This document shows, one piece after another, positions 1 through 7,093 of a DNA stretch of 11,757 bases; positions within the stretch are counted from its first letter, which is position 1; each line of letters starts with the position of its first letter. The position numbers were made by a program, and so were the translations under genes. A model generated the notes under the pieces. The model did no database searches. It was not told the origin of the DNA and saw nothing but the letters and a program-made list of their open reading frames with translations. This DNA is from a candidate division FCPU426 bacterium (lineage in GTDB: Bacteria > Oederibacteriota > JAAXVQ01 > JAUVAV01): contig JAUXBQ010000066.1 of assembly GCA_030619365.1 (NCBI GenBank), positions 1 to 11,757 on the forward strand. Direction: 5' to 3'.

Positions 1-2
1 GC

Positions 3-1283
3 ACGATTACGTCTCTGACGACCCACGGGCCGAGCCTGTTTTACAGCCTGCGGAAACCGGAGTTTGCACGACGGGAATCGCCCCTGCACTTATACAACCT
101 CCACACCATGGAACCCGTCCGGGCGCTGGATTACCACCTGTGGTTGCCGGAGCGCAAGGCCGAAGACAACCCGGAGCAGGAGCAGGCCGTTCCGCCGCCG
201 GTCCAGCAGTACCGGCTGTACGACATTGCCCAGGGTCTGGCCTATCATCCCGTTAACGAGCAACTGTTCATCGCCGACGAGACCAACCACCGGATCCTGG
301 CCATACGCCTGCACCGGCACGGCAATTTTCCCAAGGGCACGTATTATCCCAAGCAAAAGCCGCCCAACGTGAAGCGGATCATGCTTTTCGGCAATTCCTT
401 GAATTACAGCGTGGCCGACCGCCCGCAGGTAACAAAACAGAACAAGGAACTCGCGGATTCCCTGTCCAAGCGCCTGGAATACTGGCTGAACCTGATCTCG
501 CTCGCGCAAGGCCGGTCCGCGCGTTACGAGGTCATCTATGCCGGGGGCGCCATGTTTTACTCTATTCCTTCGGTGGCCTACGCGTTCAATTTCCTGCCGC
601 GAGTCGCCGATATGAACGTCGACCTGGTCCTGTACAATTACACTTATTTTGACCTGGTCTACGACGCCATGCGCTACATTAAAAATCCCTGCGTAAACGA
701 CGAACTGCAATTCCACGGCTATGATCCGGAATTTCTGCTCACGCCGGTGAAAGAGCGGGAGCTACATCCCCTGGGCCGGGAATTGCGCGATTATATTATC
801 AACCATCCCGAGCGGATCGGAAAATTCGCTAAACTGGCGGGGACGCACATTCACATCGCGGACCGGTACGCCGTGGAGATGCTGGAAGCCAAGGAAAACT
901 ATGACATTTTTTTCAAGTTGGCCACCAATGAATTGAACCGCTTCTACCGGTTCATCGAGAAACACAACACGGAAGCCCCGGAAAAAACCGGTTTTATGAT
1001 CAACCTGATTCCCGTGCAAGCCAATATCAACAATTCTGAAATATTAACTCCTTTCCGCCAGGGAAAGAAGACGCAGCCTAATTATTTAAACACCCGGCTC
1101 AGGTCCTGGTGCGAGGGTAAAAACATCGGATTCCAGGACACTATCGAAATGGCCAAGATCGTGGACCCCCTGGTGTTTCCGCTGTTTTCGGTTAAAAAAA
1201 ACATGCACTATTCGGCCCGGAGCGCGGACTTGATCGCCTTCTTAACCGCCAGCCAGCTGCTGGAAGGATATTTTAATAAATAA
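3..1283 (+). CDS. NHL-repeat / SGNH-hydrolase-like protein, 5' end outside the window
   Basis: The reading frame is open from the first complete codon (position 3), with no stop before the Met at 108, and upstream residues look like protein. I therefore treat this as the C-terminal 426 residues of a larger protein rather than a gene starting at 108. Visible residues about 76-103 contain LFIADETNHRILAI, a good NHL/beta-propeller blade. After a short linker, an SGNH-like domain begins with IMLFGNSLNYS: the nucleophile motif is GNS instead of GDS, with candidate Ser132 (visible numbering). Candidate catalytic His402 lies in NMHYSARSADLIAF near the C-terminus, but the usual Asp three residues before it is Lys. 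The family contains esterases and polymer O-acyltransferases. With a MBOAT gene 116 bp downstream, an extracytoplasmic role in polymer acylation or binding is inferred. A degenerate, non-catalytic SGNH domain is equally possible. The N-terminal signal or anchor cannot be seen. Confidence 0.75.
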   Translation, partial: TITSLTTHGPSLFYSLRKPEFARRESPLHLYNLHTMEPVRALDYHLWLPERKAEDNPEQEQAVPPPVQQYRLYDIAQGLAYHPVNEQLFIADETNHRILAIRLHRHGNFPKGTYYPKQKPPNVKRIMLFGNSLNYSVADRPQVTKQNKELADSLSKRLEYWLNLISLAQGRSARYEVIYAGGAMFYSIPSVAYAFNFLPRVADMNVDLVLYNYTYFDLVYDAMRYIKNPCVNDELQFHGYDPEFLLTPVKERELHPLGRELRDYIINHPERIGKFAKLAGTHIHIADRYAVEMLEAKENYDIFFKLATNELNRFYRFIEKHNTEAPEKTGFMINLIPVQANINNSEILTPFRQGKKTQPNYLNTRLRSWCEGKNIGFQDTIEMAKIVDPLVFPLFSVKKNMHYSARSADLIAFLTASQLLEGYFNK

Positions 1284-1383
1284 ACCAAGCCGGGTCAGTC
1301 GGTGGAAACACTCATCAGCAGAGTTGGGAAGTGGTCAAGCCACCTCCTTGAGCGTGCAGGACAGATTCCAGCGGCACCAAGCC

Positions 1384-1389
1384 AAGGGG
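1384..1389 (+). promoter_or_regulatory. Shine-Dalgarno for the MBOAT gene
   Basis: AAGGGG lies 10 bases before the GTG at 1400. The first residues read from this GTG (MIFNTTWFLIF) match the usual MBOAT N-terminus, so the site supports GTG rather than a later ATG as the start. Confidence 0.6.
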
Positions 1390-1399
1390 ATATTTTTAC

Positions 1400-2617
1400 G
1401 TGATTTTCAACACCACCTGGTTCCTGATATTCATGCTGCTCGTTTACCCCGTGTTTCTGCTCATCCCCCGGAAGCGCTGGCGGTTTTATTTTATCCTGGT
1501 GGCCAGCGCTGTCTTTCATACGCATTTTGCCGGTCCCGCGGGCGTGCTGCCCATTATCGTGATGGGCGTGGCGACCTATTTTTTCGGAATCCTGCTCGAC
1601 CGCCAGCGACAGGTCCCGGAATCGCTCTGGCCGCGCATGCCGGGGATGGTGGTGGCCGCCCTGGCCGTTCCCACCTTGGGCCTGATTTATTATAAATATC
1701 GCTACTTTATTTTTGATTCTTTGTCCTTTCTGCCATCCGCCTGGCTCCCCAGCCTGGAACCTTTTTTTAAGCTCGGACCCATGCCCCTGGCCATATCTTT
1801 TTTCGCTTTTGAATTCATCCATTACCTGACGGACGTGATTCGCGGGGACCGGCCGATAAAGAACTTTTTCCACTTTTCCCTGTTTGCCATTTTTTTCCCC
1901 TCGATCGTGTCCGGTCCGATCAAGCGCTATCAGCACTTTGTGCCCCAAGTCGCCCAGGGGATTTCCCGGCCCGCGCCTGAGGATATGGTGCTGGGGTTCG
2001 GACAAGTGACGCTGGGGTTCGCCAAGAAACTCATTGTGGCCGACAATGCCTATTTAATGGCCCAGCTCCTGGAGCGGCAGGCCAATTGGAACTTTTATTC
2101 CGTAACCCTGTTGATTGTGTTGCTGTCTTTCCGCATCCTGTTTGATTTCAGCGGATATAGCGATATCGCCATCGGCATCGCGCGCATGCTGGGTATTCGC
2201 CTTCCGGTGAACTTTAATTTGCCTTACATCGCACGCAATATTTCCGATTTTTGGCGCCGCTGGCATATATCCCTGAGCAGTTGGATCCGCGACTACTTGT
2301 ATATTCCCCTGGGTGGCGGGCGCGTGGCGCCGGCGCGCAAAATCATCAACCTGGCGCTGGTCATGGCCCTGTGCGGACTCTGGCACGGCGCGGCCTGGAA
2401 TTTCGTGATATGGGGGGTTTATCACGGACTGGGTTTGGGCGTGCACGCCTTTTATAACCGTCTCTGCCAGCGGGTGGCCTGGCTGGATAAACTTCAGCGC
2501 GTGACAGGTATCCTGTCTTGGGGGATCACGCTGGTATTCGTTTGTTACAGCTGGTTGTTGTTTTTCTACCCCTGGTCAGAGGCTTTTCGGCTTACGCAGA
2601 GTTTATTTATATTTTAA
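1400..2617 (+). CDS. MBOAT-family polymer O-acyltransferase (AlgI/DltB type)
   Basis: This is a 405-residue polytopic membrane protein that starts at GTG. Proteins of this family carry an acyl group across the cytoplasmic membrane so that a partner can place it on an exported polymer. The family block RNISDFWRRWHISLSSWIRD (about residues 279-298) is intact and is followed by YLYIPLGGGR. The hallmark LCGLWHGAAWNFVIWGVYHG carries the invariant His329 and a second His342. The N-terminus has the usual hydrophobic start, then IPRKRWRFYFILVAS. The length is close to DltB (about 400) and shorter than AlgI (about 480-520); the protein ends soon after the conserved tryptophan-containing segment YSWLLFF. 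Neighbours are two SGNH proteins and a DltX-like microprotein, which is what an export-and-acylate machine needs. The acyl group could be acetyl, D-alanyl or another; the sequence does not decide. Confidence 0.93.
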   Translation: MIFNTTWFLIFMLLVYPVFLLIPRKRWRFYFILVASAVFHTHFAGPAGVLPIIVMGVATYFFGILLDRQRQVPESLWPRMPGMVVAALAVPTLGLIYYKYRYFIFDSLSFLPSAWLPSLEPFFKLGPMPLAISFFAFEFIHYLTDVIRGDRPIKNFFHFSLFAIFFPSIVSGPIKRYQHFVPQVAQGISRPAPEDMVLGFGQVTLGFAKKLIVADNAYLMAQLLERQANWNFYSVTLLIVLLSFRILFDFSGYSDIAIGIARMLGIRLPVNFNLPYIARNISDFWRRWHISLSSWIRDYLYIPLGGGRVAPARKIINLALVMALCGLWHGAAWNFVIWGVYHGLGLGVHAFYNRLCQRVAWLDKLQRVTGILSWGITLVFVCYSWLLFFYPWSEAFRLTQSLFIF

Positions 2618-2624
2618 TCATCGG

Positions 2625-2629
2625 GGAGG
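2625..2629 (+). promoter_or_regulatory. Shine-Dalgarno that fixes the start of the 193-aa secreted protein
   Basis: GGAGG, inside GGGGAGGA, lies 5 bases before the ATG at 2635. The reading frame is open further upstream to an ATG at 2518, but that would overlap the MBOAT gene by 100 bp and put extra sequence before a clear signal peptide. The start at 2635 is therefore preferred. Confidence 0.75.
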
Positions 2630-2634
2630 ACTTC

Positions 2635-3216
2635 ATGACTCGCATACACCATCGCATGTTAATCGCCGTCCTGTTGCTGGGGGGATGTTTGGTCCTGCAC
2701 CTGTCCGCCCTCGCGGGGAGCAAGCCGCCCGCCGCGAACGCCAAAACCGCTGTGGTCCCGGGAAAAACAACCTCCTCGGACAAAACCCCGGCACGCAAAC
2801 CAACCCCGGTGGCGACACCGGATACACCCGCGAACCTCATTCAGCCCGAGACGTTGATCGTCTCCAAGAAAAAAGGATATTTGTATATTGTGTGGGACGT
2901 GTATGCGCACCGGAAAAAGTTCGATCCCCAGCGAAGAAACAGTGCGCTCACCGCCTTGCGCTACGCGGCGTATATCGCCCAGGCCCACGGGTTTCAAAAA
3001 TATCCCGATTACCCCGAAGCCAGAGTGAATATCATCGTATTTAATGAACGGGATGAATACGGCGGGCCTCGCTGGGACTCGGTGGAGAAATATTACGCGT
3101 ACACAGTATTGGCCAAAAAATATACGGAATTGGAAATAACCGACCCCGAACGCATATGGACGCTGAAAGAAAAGACGCTCCGGTCACTGCTGGCCGAGCC
3201 CAAGGGAAAGAAATGA
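2635..3216 (+). CDS. Secreted or lipid-anchored protein of unknown function
   Basis: I do not recognise this 193-residue protein. It starts with a basic stretch (RIHHR) and a hydrophobic core (about residues 8-25). It could be cleaved after LSALA by signal peptidase I, or at Cys18 in LLGGC as a lipoprotein; the -3 Leu fits a lipobox, but the Gly at -2 and hydrophobic residues after Cys make this uncertain. Residues about 28-75 are a low-complexity linker rich in Pro, Thr, Lys and Ala, typical of a flexible extracytoplasmic tether. The folded part, about 76-185, contains YLYIVWDVYAHRKKFDPQRR, a helix-rich AALRYAAYIAQ-like segment, and the aromatic WDSVEKYYAYTVLAKKY. The C-terminus is basic. 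It begins 17 bp after the MBOAT stop and 28 bp before the SGNH gene, so it probably serves the same acylation or export machine outside the membrane. Its actual job is unknown. Confidence 0.8.
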   Translation: MTRIHHRMLIAVLLLGGCLVLHLSALAGSKPPAANAKTAVVPGKTTSSDKTPARKPTPVATPDTPANLIQPETLIVSKKKGYLYIVWDVYAHRKKFDPQRRNSALTALRYAAYIAQAHGFQKYPDYPEARVNIIVFNERDEYGGPRWDSVEKYYAYTVLAKKYTELEITDPERIWTLKEKTLRSLLAEPKGKK

Positions 3217-3244
3217 TAATAATGAAAACAGAGACGCCTGGATC

Positions 3245-4303
3245 ATGAGTCGCAGAATATATTTCAAAGCGGTTTTAGTCTGCCTGCTGCTCTTTGTCGG
3301 CGCTCATTTCACCTTGGGCTGGCTGAAGCGGAATCCGGCATTCTATAAAATCGTGAACAACCAGATTGCCTCCCGGGAAGTTCTGCGGGATATTATCAAG
3401 GCGCATGCCCGCGGCGACAAGCCGGTCATATTGATTTTGGGAGACAGTGTGGTCTACGGCAGCGGGATGCACGCGCACCAGGTTGACCGCTGGCGGGAGC
3501 AAACCCTGCCGGCCTTTTTGGAGAAAAAACTGGAAGACTATACAGTGATTGACGTCAGCATGGACGGCTCGCTCCCCTTGGATTATCTGGCCTTGTATCA
3601 GCACGCCCGGGAGCTCGACGTGGCCTGGGTCATACTGAATCTGAATTACCGGATGTTTTCCAATAAATATCAGGAAGGCCCGCAGGCGATCTCGCGTGTG
3701 TGGCTGCTGGAGGATTTGCCCCCTAACCCCTTTCAACTCGTGTATCAGCCGCCGACCGGGGACCGCATTTTACAGGGCCTGAGAAAGGTAAGCCTGCTGT
3801 TCCGTTATTCCGAGGCCATGCGCAGCAGTATTTTCTTCCCGACCCGGGAGGAAAAATTTAATCAGTGGCTGAAAACGCTGCTGCCGGCCCGGGCCTTGCG
3901 CGAACCAGAGGACCAGGAACTATTACTGAAACTGAAGATCAAGCCGTATTATTTCACGCGCGAGATCGGTGAAAACAATGTGTCGCTCTTGGCCGCCCGC
4001 CTGCTGTTGAAACAAATGGAGCGCGAGGGCCAAAACTACATTGTTTTTTTCACTCCGCAGAACCTGGAATTTATCGAGGAGATTTATAATCAGGAGGCCT
4101 TTGCTTACAATCTGCAATACATACAGGACCAGCTCCGGTCACACGACGAGCCGGAAAATTTCAGGTATTATAATTGGTCCGCCCTATATCCCACCCCGGC
4201 TTTTTATGATCATTGTCATCTCACGCCCCAGTATAATGAGAAACTGGCGCAGGCCTTGGCGGAATCGGTCCGGGCCGGACACGGGAGGGAAGATGCGGAA
4301 TAA
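3245..4303 (+). CDS. DltD/AlgX-like membrane-anchored SGNH acyltransferase or esterase
   Basis: This is a 352-residue protein with one N-terminal membrane anchor (about residues 6-26) preceded by basic residues, placing the rest outside the cytoplasm. The SGNH nucleophile block is ILILGDSVVYGSG, with Ser68. The C-terminal block is FYDHCHLTPQYNEKLA, with the Asp322-x-x-His325 pair. All residues expected for a working Ser-His-Asp hydrolase fold are therefore present, unlike in the first gene of the window. DltD and AlgX/AlgJ use this fold to pass an acyl group delivered by a MBOAT partner to a polymer. DltD is somewhat longer (about 390-420 residues). The start at 3245 has no strong ribosome-binding site, but the anchor follows it directly. 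The 3' end overlaps the next gene by 11 bp, implying coupled translation. The polymer and acyl group are not known; a simple esterase is the main alternative. Confidence 0.88.
   Translation: MSRRIYFKAVLVCLLLFVGAHFTLGWLKRNPAFYKIVNNQIASREVLRDIIKAHARGDKPVILILGDSVVYGSGMHAHQVDRWREQTLPAFLEKKLEDYTVIDVSMDGSLPLDYLALYQHARELDVAWVILNLNYRMFSNKYQEGPQAISRVWLLEDLPPNPFQLVYQPPTGDRILQGLRKVSLLFRYSEAMRSSIFFPTREEKFNQWLKTLLPARALREPEDQELLLKLKIKPYYFTREIGENNVSLLAARLLLKQMEREGQNYIVFFTPQNLEFIEEIYNQEAFAYNLQYIQDQLRSHDEPENFRYYNWSALYPTPAFYDHCHLTPQYNEKLAQALAESVRAGHGREDAE
4284..4288 (+). promoter_or_regulatory. Shine-Dalgarno for the DltX-like microprotein gene
   Basis: GGAGG, inside GGGAGGGA, lies 4 bases before the ATG at 4293, inside the end of the SGNH gene. 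It is one of the best ribosome-binding sites in the window and supports real translation of the short frame. Confidence 0.7.
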
Positions 4304-4424
4304 CCGTTGGAATGAAAACCTCAAGGCTGGCCTGCTGGGCTTGGCGTTCTTTTTACTCGTGGTGCTTTTATTCGTGTTCGGGCAGGATCTTTCCTCCTCG
4401 CAATTCATTTACGTGGATTTCTAA
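4293..4424 (+). CDS. DltX-like membrane microprotein ending in FIYVDF
   Basis: This is a 43-residue protein. Its N-terminus is polar and basic (RNNRWNENLK), followed by a single membrane helix (about residues 12-30, GLLGLAFFLLVVLLFVFG), a short linker QDLSSSQ, and then FIYVDF immediately before the stop. Positive residues at the N-terminus predict a cytoplasmic N-terminus and an outside C-terminus. The small Dlt protein DltX has the same plan: about 50 residues, one helix, and a C-terminal FIYN-x-F-type motif whose tyrosine is proposed to relay the acyl group between DltB and DltD. Tyr40 would be the equivalent here. The gene overlaps the DltD-like SGNH gene by 11 bp and sits in a MBOAT cluster, so context and motif agree. 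A strong Shine-Dalgarno precedes it. The equivalence is inferred from motif, topology and neighbours; such a short protein could match by chance, but the motif ending exactly at the stop makes that less likely. Confidence 0.8.
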   Translation: MRNNRWNENLKAGLLGLAFFLLVVLLFVFGQDLSSSQFIYVDF

Positions 4425-4463
4425 TCGGGACGGGCAAAAGGGGAGAATATTCATTTCAAAGCA

Positions 4464-4472
4464 TGCTAAAAT
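4464..4472 (+). promoter_or_regulatory. Candidate extended -10 promoter before the GT4 gene
   Basis: TGCTAAAAT reads as an extended -10 element (TGn plus TAAAAT) in the 78-bp gap between the acylation module and the glycosyltransferase genes, about 30 bases before the ATG at 4503. No good -35 hexamer is found 16-18 bases upstream, so this rests on the -10 alone. If real, it would let the assembly genes be transcribed separately from the acylation genes. Confidence 0.3.
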
Positions 4473-4502
4473 AACCCAGTTTTCCAACAGACCGGACTGA
4501 CT

Positions 4503-5681
4503 ATGCGTATATTAATGCTCAACCACAATATCATTTGGCGATCGACGTTTTACCGCTGCTTTCATTTTGGCCGCTATTTGGCCAGGCGGGGGCACCAGGT
4601 CACGCTGTATACGATTCACCCCCAACGCCGCCTGGGCCTTGAGGAAATCGAAAAGCAGGGCGTGCGCATTGTGCAATTTCCCGATTTGCTGTGGGGAATC
4701 GGGCGCACGGGCTGGGACTGGTGGGACACGGCGCACCGGCTGAGGAAGCTCCGCTCGGAATCCTATGATCTGGTGCACGCCTTTGATTCCCGGCCAGTGG
4801 TGATTCATCCCGCGCTGGCCCTGCAGCGGCGGGGCGTTCCCCTGGTCATGGACTGGGCGGACTGGTGGGGGCGCGGTGGCGTTATTGACGAACGTCCGAA
4901 CAAGCTCATCAAGCTGTTTATCGGGGGCCTTGAGACCTGGTACGAGGAGCATTTCCGCACCCGGGCCCAAGGCACCACCGTGATTTCAGACGCACTGCGC
5001 GAACGGGCCATTCGCCTGGGTGTTAAGCCGGAAACGATCATCAAGCTGACCGGGGGGGCGGATATCGAGAATTTCCAACCCCGGGATAAACAGCAAGCAC
5101 GGCGGGTGCTGAACCTGCCCGCGGACGCCAAGGTCATGGGGTTCATGGGTTTTGTGCACTACGATCTGGAGCTGGCGTTGCGGGTTTTTTGCCGGTTGTA
5201 CGCGCGGGACAAAAACGTACGCTTGCTACTGGTGGGAAAACCCTCGCCGTTGACAAAGCGCCTGGTCCGGGCGGCCGGGGCCGAGGAGGGTTTGCGCGAA
5301 TTTGGGATCGTGCCTTACGAAAAAATACCGGAGATCATGGCAGCCGCGGACGTCTTCCTGCTGCCGTTCGCGCGAAAACAGGCGAATATCGGGCGCTGGC
5401 CCAACAAGGTGGGGGACTACATGGCCATGGGCCGGCCGATCGTCACTTCGCCGGTGGGCGAGATGAGCGGCTTGTTTCAGGCAGAGCCGATCGGCCGTTT
5501 GGCGGAGGATAATCCCGAAGCGTTCAGCGAAGCGGTCTGGGATTTGCTGCGGAATCCCGCGCAATGCGAGACCCTCGGGACCACAGCCCGCCGCGTTGCG
5601 GAGACCAAGTATTCCTGGGAATTCCTGGCAACGCGGCTGGAGGGATTTTACGAAACCGTCGTCCGGCAGCCCCGTAGCTAA
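4503..5681 (+). CDS. GT4-family (GT-B fold) glycosyltransferase
   Basis: This is a 392-residue cytoplasmic protein that would transfer a sugar from a nucleotide-sugar donor to the growing lipid-linked repeat unit. The N-terminal half begins MRILMLNHNI, followed by FGRYLARRGHQVTLYT and YDLVHAFDSRPV, typical of the acceptor-binding Rossmann domain. The C-terminal donor domain starts near residue 200 with AKVMGFMGFVHYDLEL, then VRLLLVGKPSP and IPEIMAAADVFLLPFARK, and ends with a Tyr-Ser-Trp helix (TKYSWEFLATRLEGFYE) common in GT4 enzymes. In the donor site the usual Glu of the second E position is Asp305 (NKVGDYMAMGRP), and the first E position is Gly297, so the EX7E motif is not intact. The same region keeps the Lys and the MGRPIVTSP loop. 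It has no good ribosome-binding site. The sugar specificity cannot be read from the sequence. Confidence 0.9.
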   Translation: MRILMLNHNIIWRSTFYRCFHFGRYLARRGHQVTLYTIHPQRRLGLEEIEKQGVRIVQFPDLLWGIGRTGWDWWDTAHRLRKLRSESYDLVHAFDSRPVVIHPALALQRRGVPLVMDWADWWGRGGVIDERPNKLIKLFIGGLETWYEEHFRTRAQGTTVISDALRERAIRLGVKPETIIKLTGGADIENFQPRDKQQARRVLNLPADAKVMGFMGFVHYDLELALRVFCRLYARDKNVRLLLVGKPSPLTKRLVRAAGAEEGLREFGIVPYEKIPEIMAAADVFLLPFARKQANIGRWPNKVGDYMAMGRPIVTSPVGEMSGLFQAEPIGRLAEDNPEAFSEAVWDLLRNPAQCETLGTTARRVAETKYSWEFLATRLEGFYETVVRQPRS

Positions 5682-5719
5682 ATCGTCCTGACGCCAATCA
5701 CGAAGGAGCGTTCAAGAGC

Positions 5720-7093
5720 ATGAAGCAACCGAAAATCCTAATCAATGCGCTGGTCCTGGTGGCCTGCGACCTGGCGGCCATGGGCGCCGCCTTCCTGGCC
5801 ACCTATGCCGTCCGCGTGCGGCTCCCGTATTTCATCCCCATCCAGCCCCTGGCGGAATATATCGCGCCGGTCCTGGTGCTGATGGGGATCAGCGTCGCGA
5901 TATTTCTGCTGCAGGGCCTCTACCGGGACGTGCGGGACCTCTCCATGCTAGAGGAATACGCCAAGATCATCAAGTCCCTGACCTATGCCTTTCTGTTCGC
6001 CCTGGCCCTGACCTTTTTCCTTAAGCTCTACGAGCGATCCCGCGTGCTGGTCGTGATGTTCTGGGCCACGTCCGTCTTATTTCTGCTGGCCGCGCGCTTT
6101 GCTTATTATCGGATTTTAAGGCGCCTGCGCGCCCGGGGCTGGGATCCCATGGGCGTGGTGGTGGTCGGGTCGGACAAGAAAATCAAGGCGGTCTGCCAAA
6201 TGCTCCGGCAATACGCGGTGCTGGGCTACCACGTGGTCTCGACCATCGTGCTGCCCCAGGGCGTATCCCCCCGCTCGCCCCGCTGGTTGCGCAGGCTGGA
6301 GAAGGATGTCTTCGTGCGCTATCTCCGGCGGGAAATCCAGGGGGTCATTGTTTCCGACACGGTCAAAAACTACCAGCACGTCCTGGAAGTCAACGAACTC
6401 TTCGAAGAACACCAGATCCCGCATCGCAGCGTGACCGAGGCCTTTGACCTGATTGGGCTGCAAACCTCGGCCACCGAGGGTCTGGAAGGCCTGCTCGGAC
6501 AGTTGGACGAGGGGCAAATCGGTGGGGGCTATAAGGTGTTCAAACGCTTCGTGGATGAAGTGATCGCGCCCACGGTCCTCTTGCTGACCGCGCCCGTGTG
6601 GCTGGCCGTCATTGCCCTGATCAAGCTGGATTCCCGGGGGCCGATATTTTTCCGGCAGGAGCGGGTAGGATATCACGGCCGCAAATTTTCCATCTACAAA
6701 TTCCGGTCCATGCACGTCCACGCGCCCAAGTACGCGAAAACGCCGCGAGGCAAGAACGATCCGCGCATAACCCGCATCGGGCGTTGGCTGCGCAGCACCA
6801 GCCTGGATGAACTGCCGCAGCTCATCAATGTCATCAAGGGGGACATGAGCCTGGTCGGGCCGCGGCCGGAAATGCCCTTTCTCGTGGAAAAATACAAGCC
6901 CATTTACCGCTACCGCCTGTTAGTCCTGCCGGGACTGACCGGGTTGTGGCAGGTATCGGGCCGGACCGACAAGCCGCTGGAAGAAAACATCAAGTACGAC
7001 CTCTACTACATCAAGAAACAGTCTTTCCTGCTGGACATGGTGATTTTACTCAGGACCATTCCCGTGGTCCTGTTCGGCCGGGGAGCGTATTGA
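5720..7093 (+). CDS. Polyprenyl-phosphate sugar-1-phosphate transferase (WbaP/WcaJ type)
   Basis: This 457-residue enzyme would start the repeat unit by moving a hexose-1-phosphate from a UDP-sugar to undecaprenyl phosphate at the inner face of the membrane. The N-terminal part has about four membrane helices (residues about 7-130), then a soluble CoA-binding/Rossmann-like domain (GVVVVGSDKKIK onward). The catalytic domain starts near residue 271 with YKVFKRFVDEVIAPTVLLL and contains FFRQERVGYHGRKFSIYKFR, the catalytic Asp363-Glu364 pair in TSLDELPQLINV, LVGPRPEMP, and the end motif LPGLTGLWQVSGR. All hallmark residues are intact and the length is normal for the large form of the family. AAGGAG lies 11 bases before the ATG. 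Its stop overlaps the next start by one base (TGATG). The sugar could be glucose, galactose or another; this is not decidable here. Confidence 0.95.
   Translation: MKQPKILINALVLVACDLAAMGAAFLATYAVRVRLPYFIPIQPLAEYIAPVLVLMGISVAIFLLQGLYRDVRDLSMLEEYAKIIKSLTYAFLFALALTFFLKLYERSRVLVVMFWATSVLFLLAARFAYYRILRRLRARGWDPMGVVVVGSDKKIKAVCQMLRQYAVLGYHVVSTIVLPQGVSPRSPRWLRRLEKDVFVRYLRREIQGVIVSDTVKNYQHVLEVNELFEEHQIPHRSVTEAFDLIGLQTSATEGLEGLLGQLDEGQIGGGYKVFKRFVDEVIAPTVLLLTAPVWLAVIALIKLDSRGPIFFRQERVGYHGRKFSIYKFRSMHVHAPKYAKTPRGKNDPRITRIGRWLRSTSLDELPQLINVIKGDMSLVGPRPEMPFLVEKYKPIYRYRLLVLPGLTGLWQVSGRTDKPLEENIKYDLYYIKKQSFLLDMVILLRTIPVVLFGRGAY

Noticed and set aside
1331..1343. Small inverted repeat GTGG/CCAC in the 1284-1399 gap
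   Set aside because: The stem is only 4 bp with no T-run after it, so it does not support a terminator; short stems of this size are expected by chance.
1295..2005. Long minus-strand open frame (236 codons) opposite the MBOAT gene
   Set aside because: It is rich in His, Gly, Gln and Arg in the pattern produced by reading the opposite strand of a GC-rich coding gene. The plus-strand MBOAT motifs are unambiguous. Similar minus-strand frames at 90-716, 6116-6721, 7579-8142 and 9168-9581 were rejected for the same reason.
3222..3248. Eight-codon frame (MKTETPGS) ending at the start of the SGNH gene with an ATGA overlap
   Set aside because: It is too short to support as a gene, and the upstream AAGGGA is badly spaced. 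It could be a coupling leader, but nothing beyond position suggests it.
4312..4500. 62-codon frame overlapping the DltX-like gene
   Set aside because: It reads through the microprotein gene in another frame, has mixed composition with many Ser, Arg and Cys residues, and has no ribosome-binding site. The frame with the clean membrane helix and FIYVDF ending is the real one.
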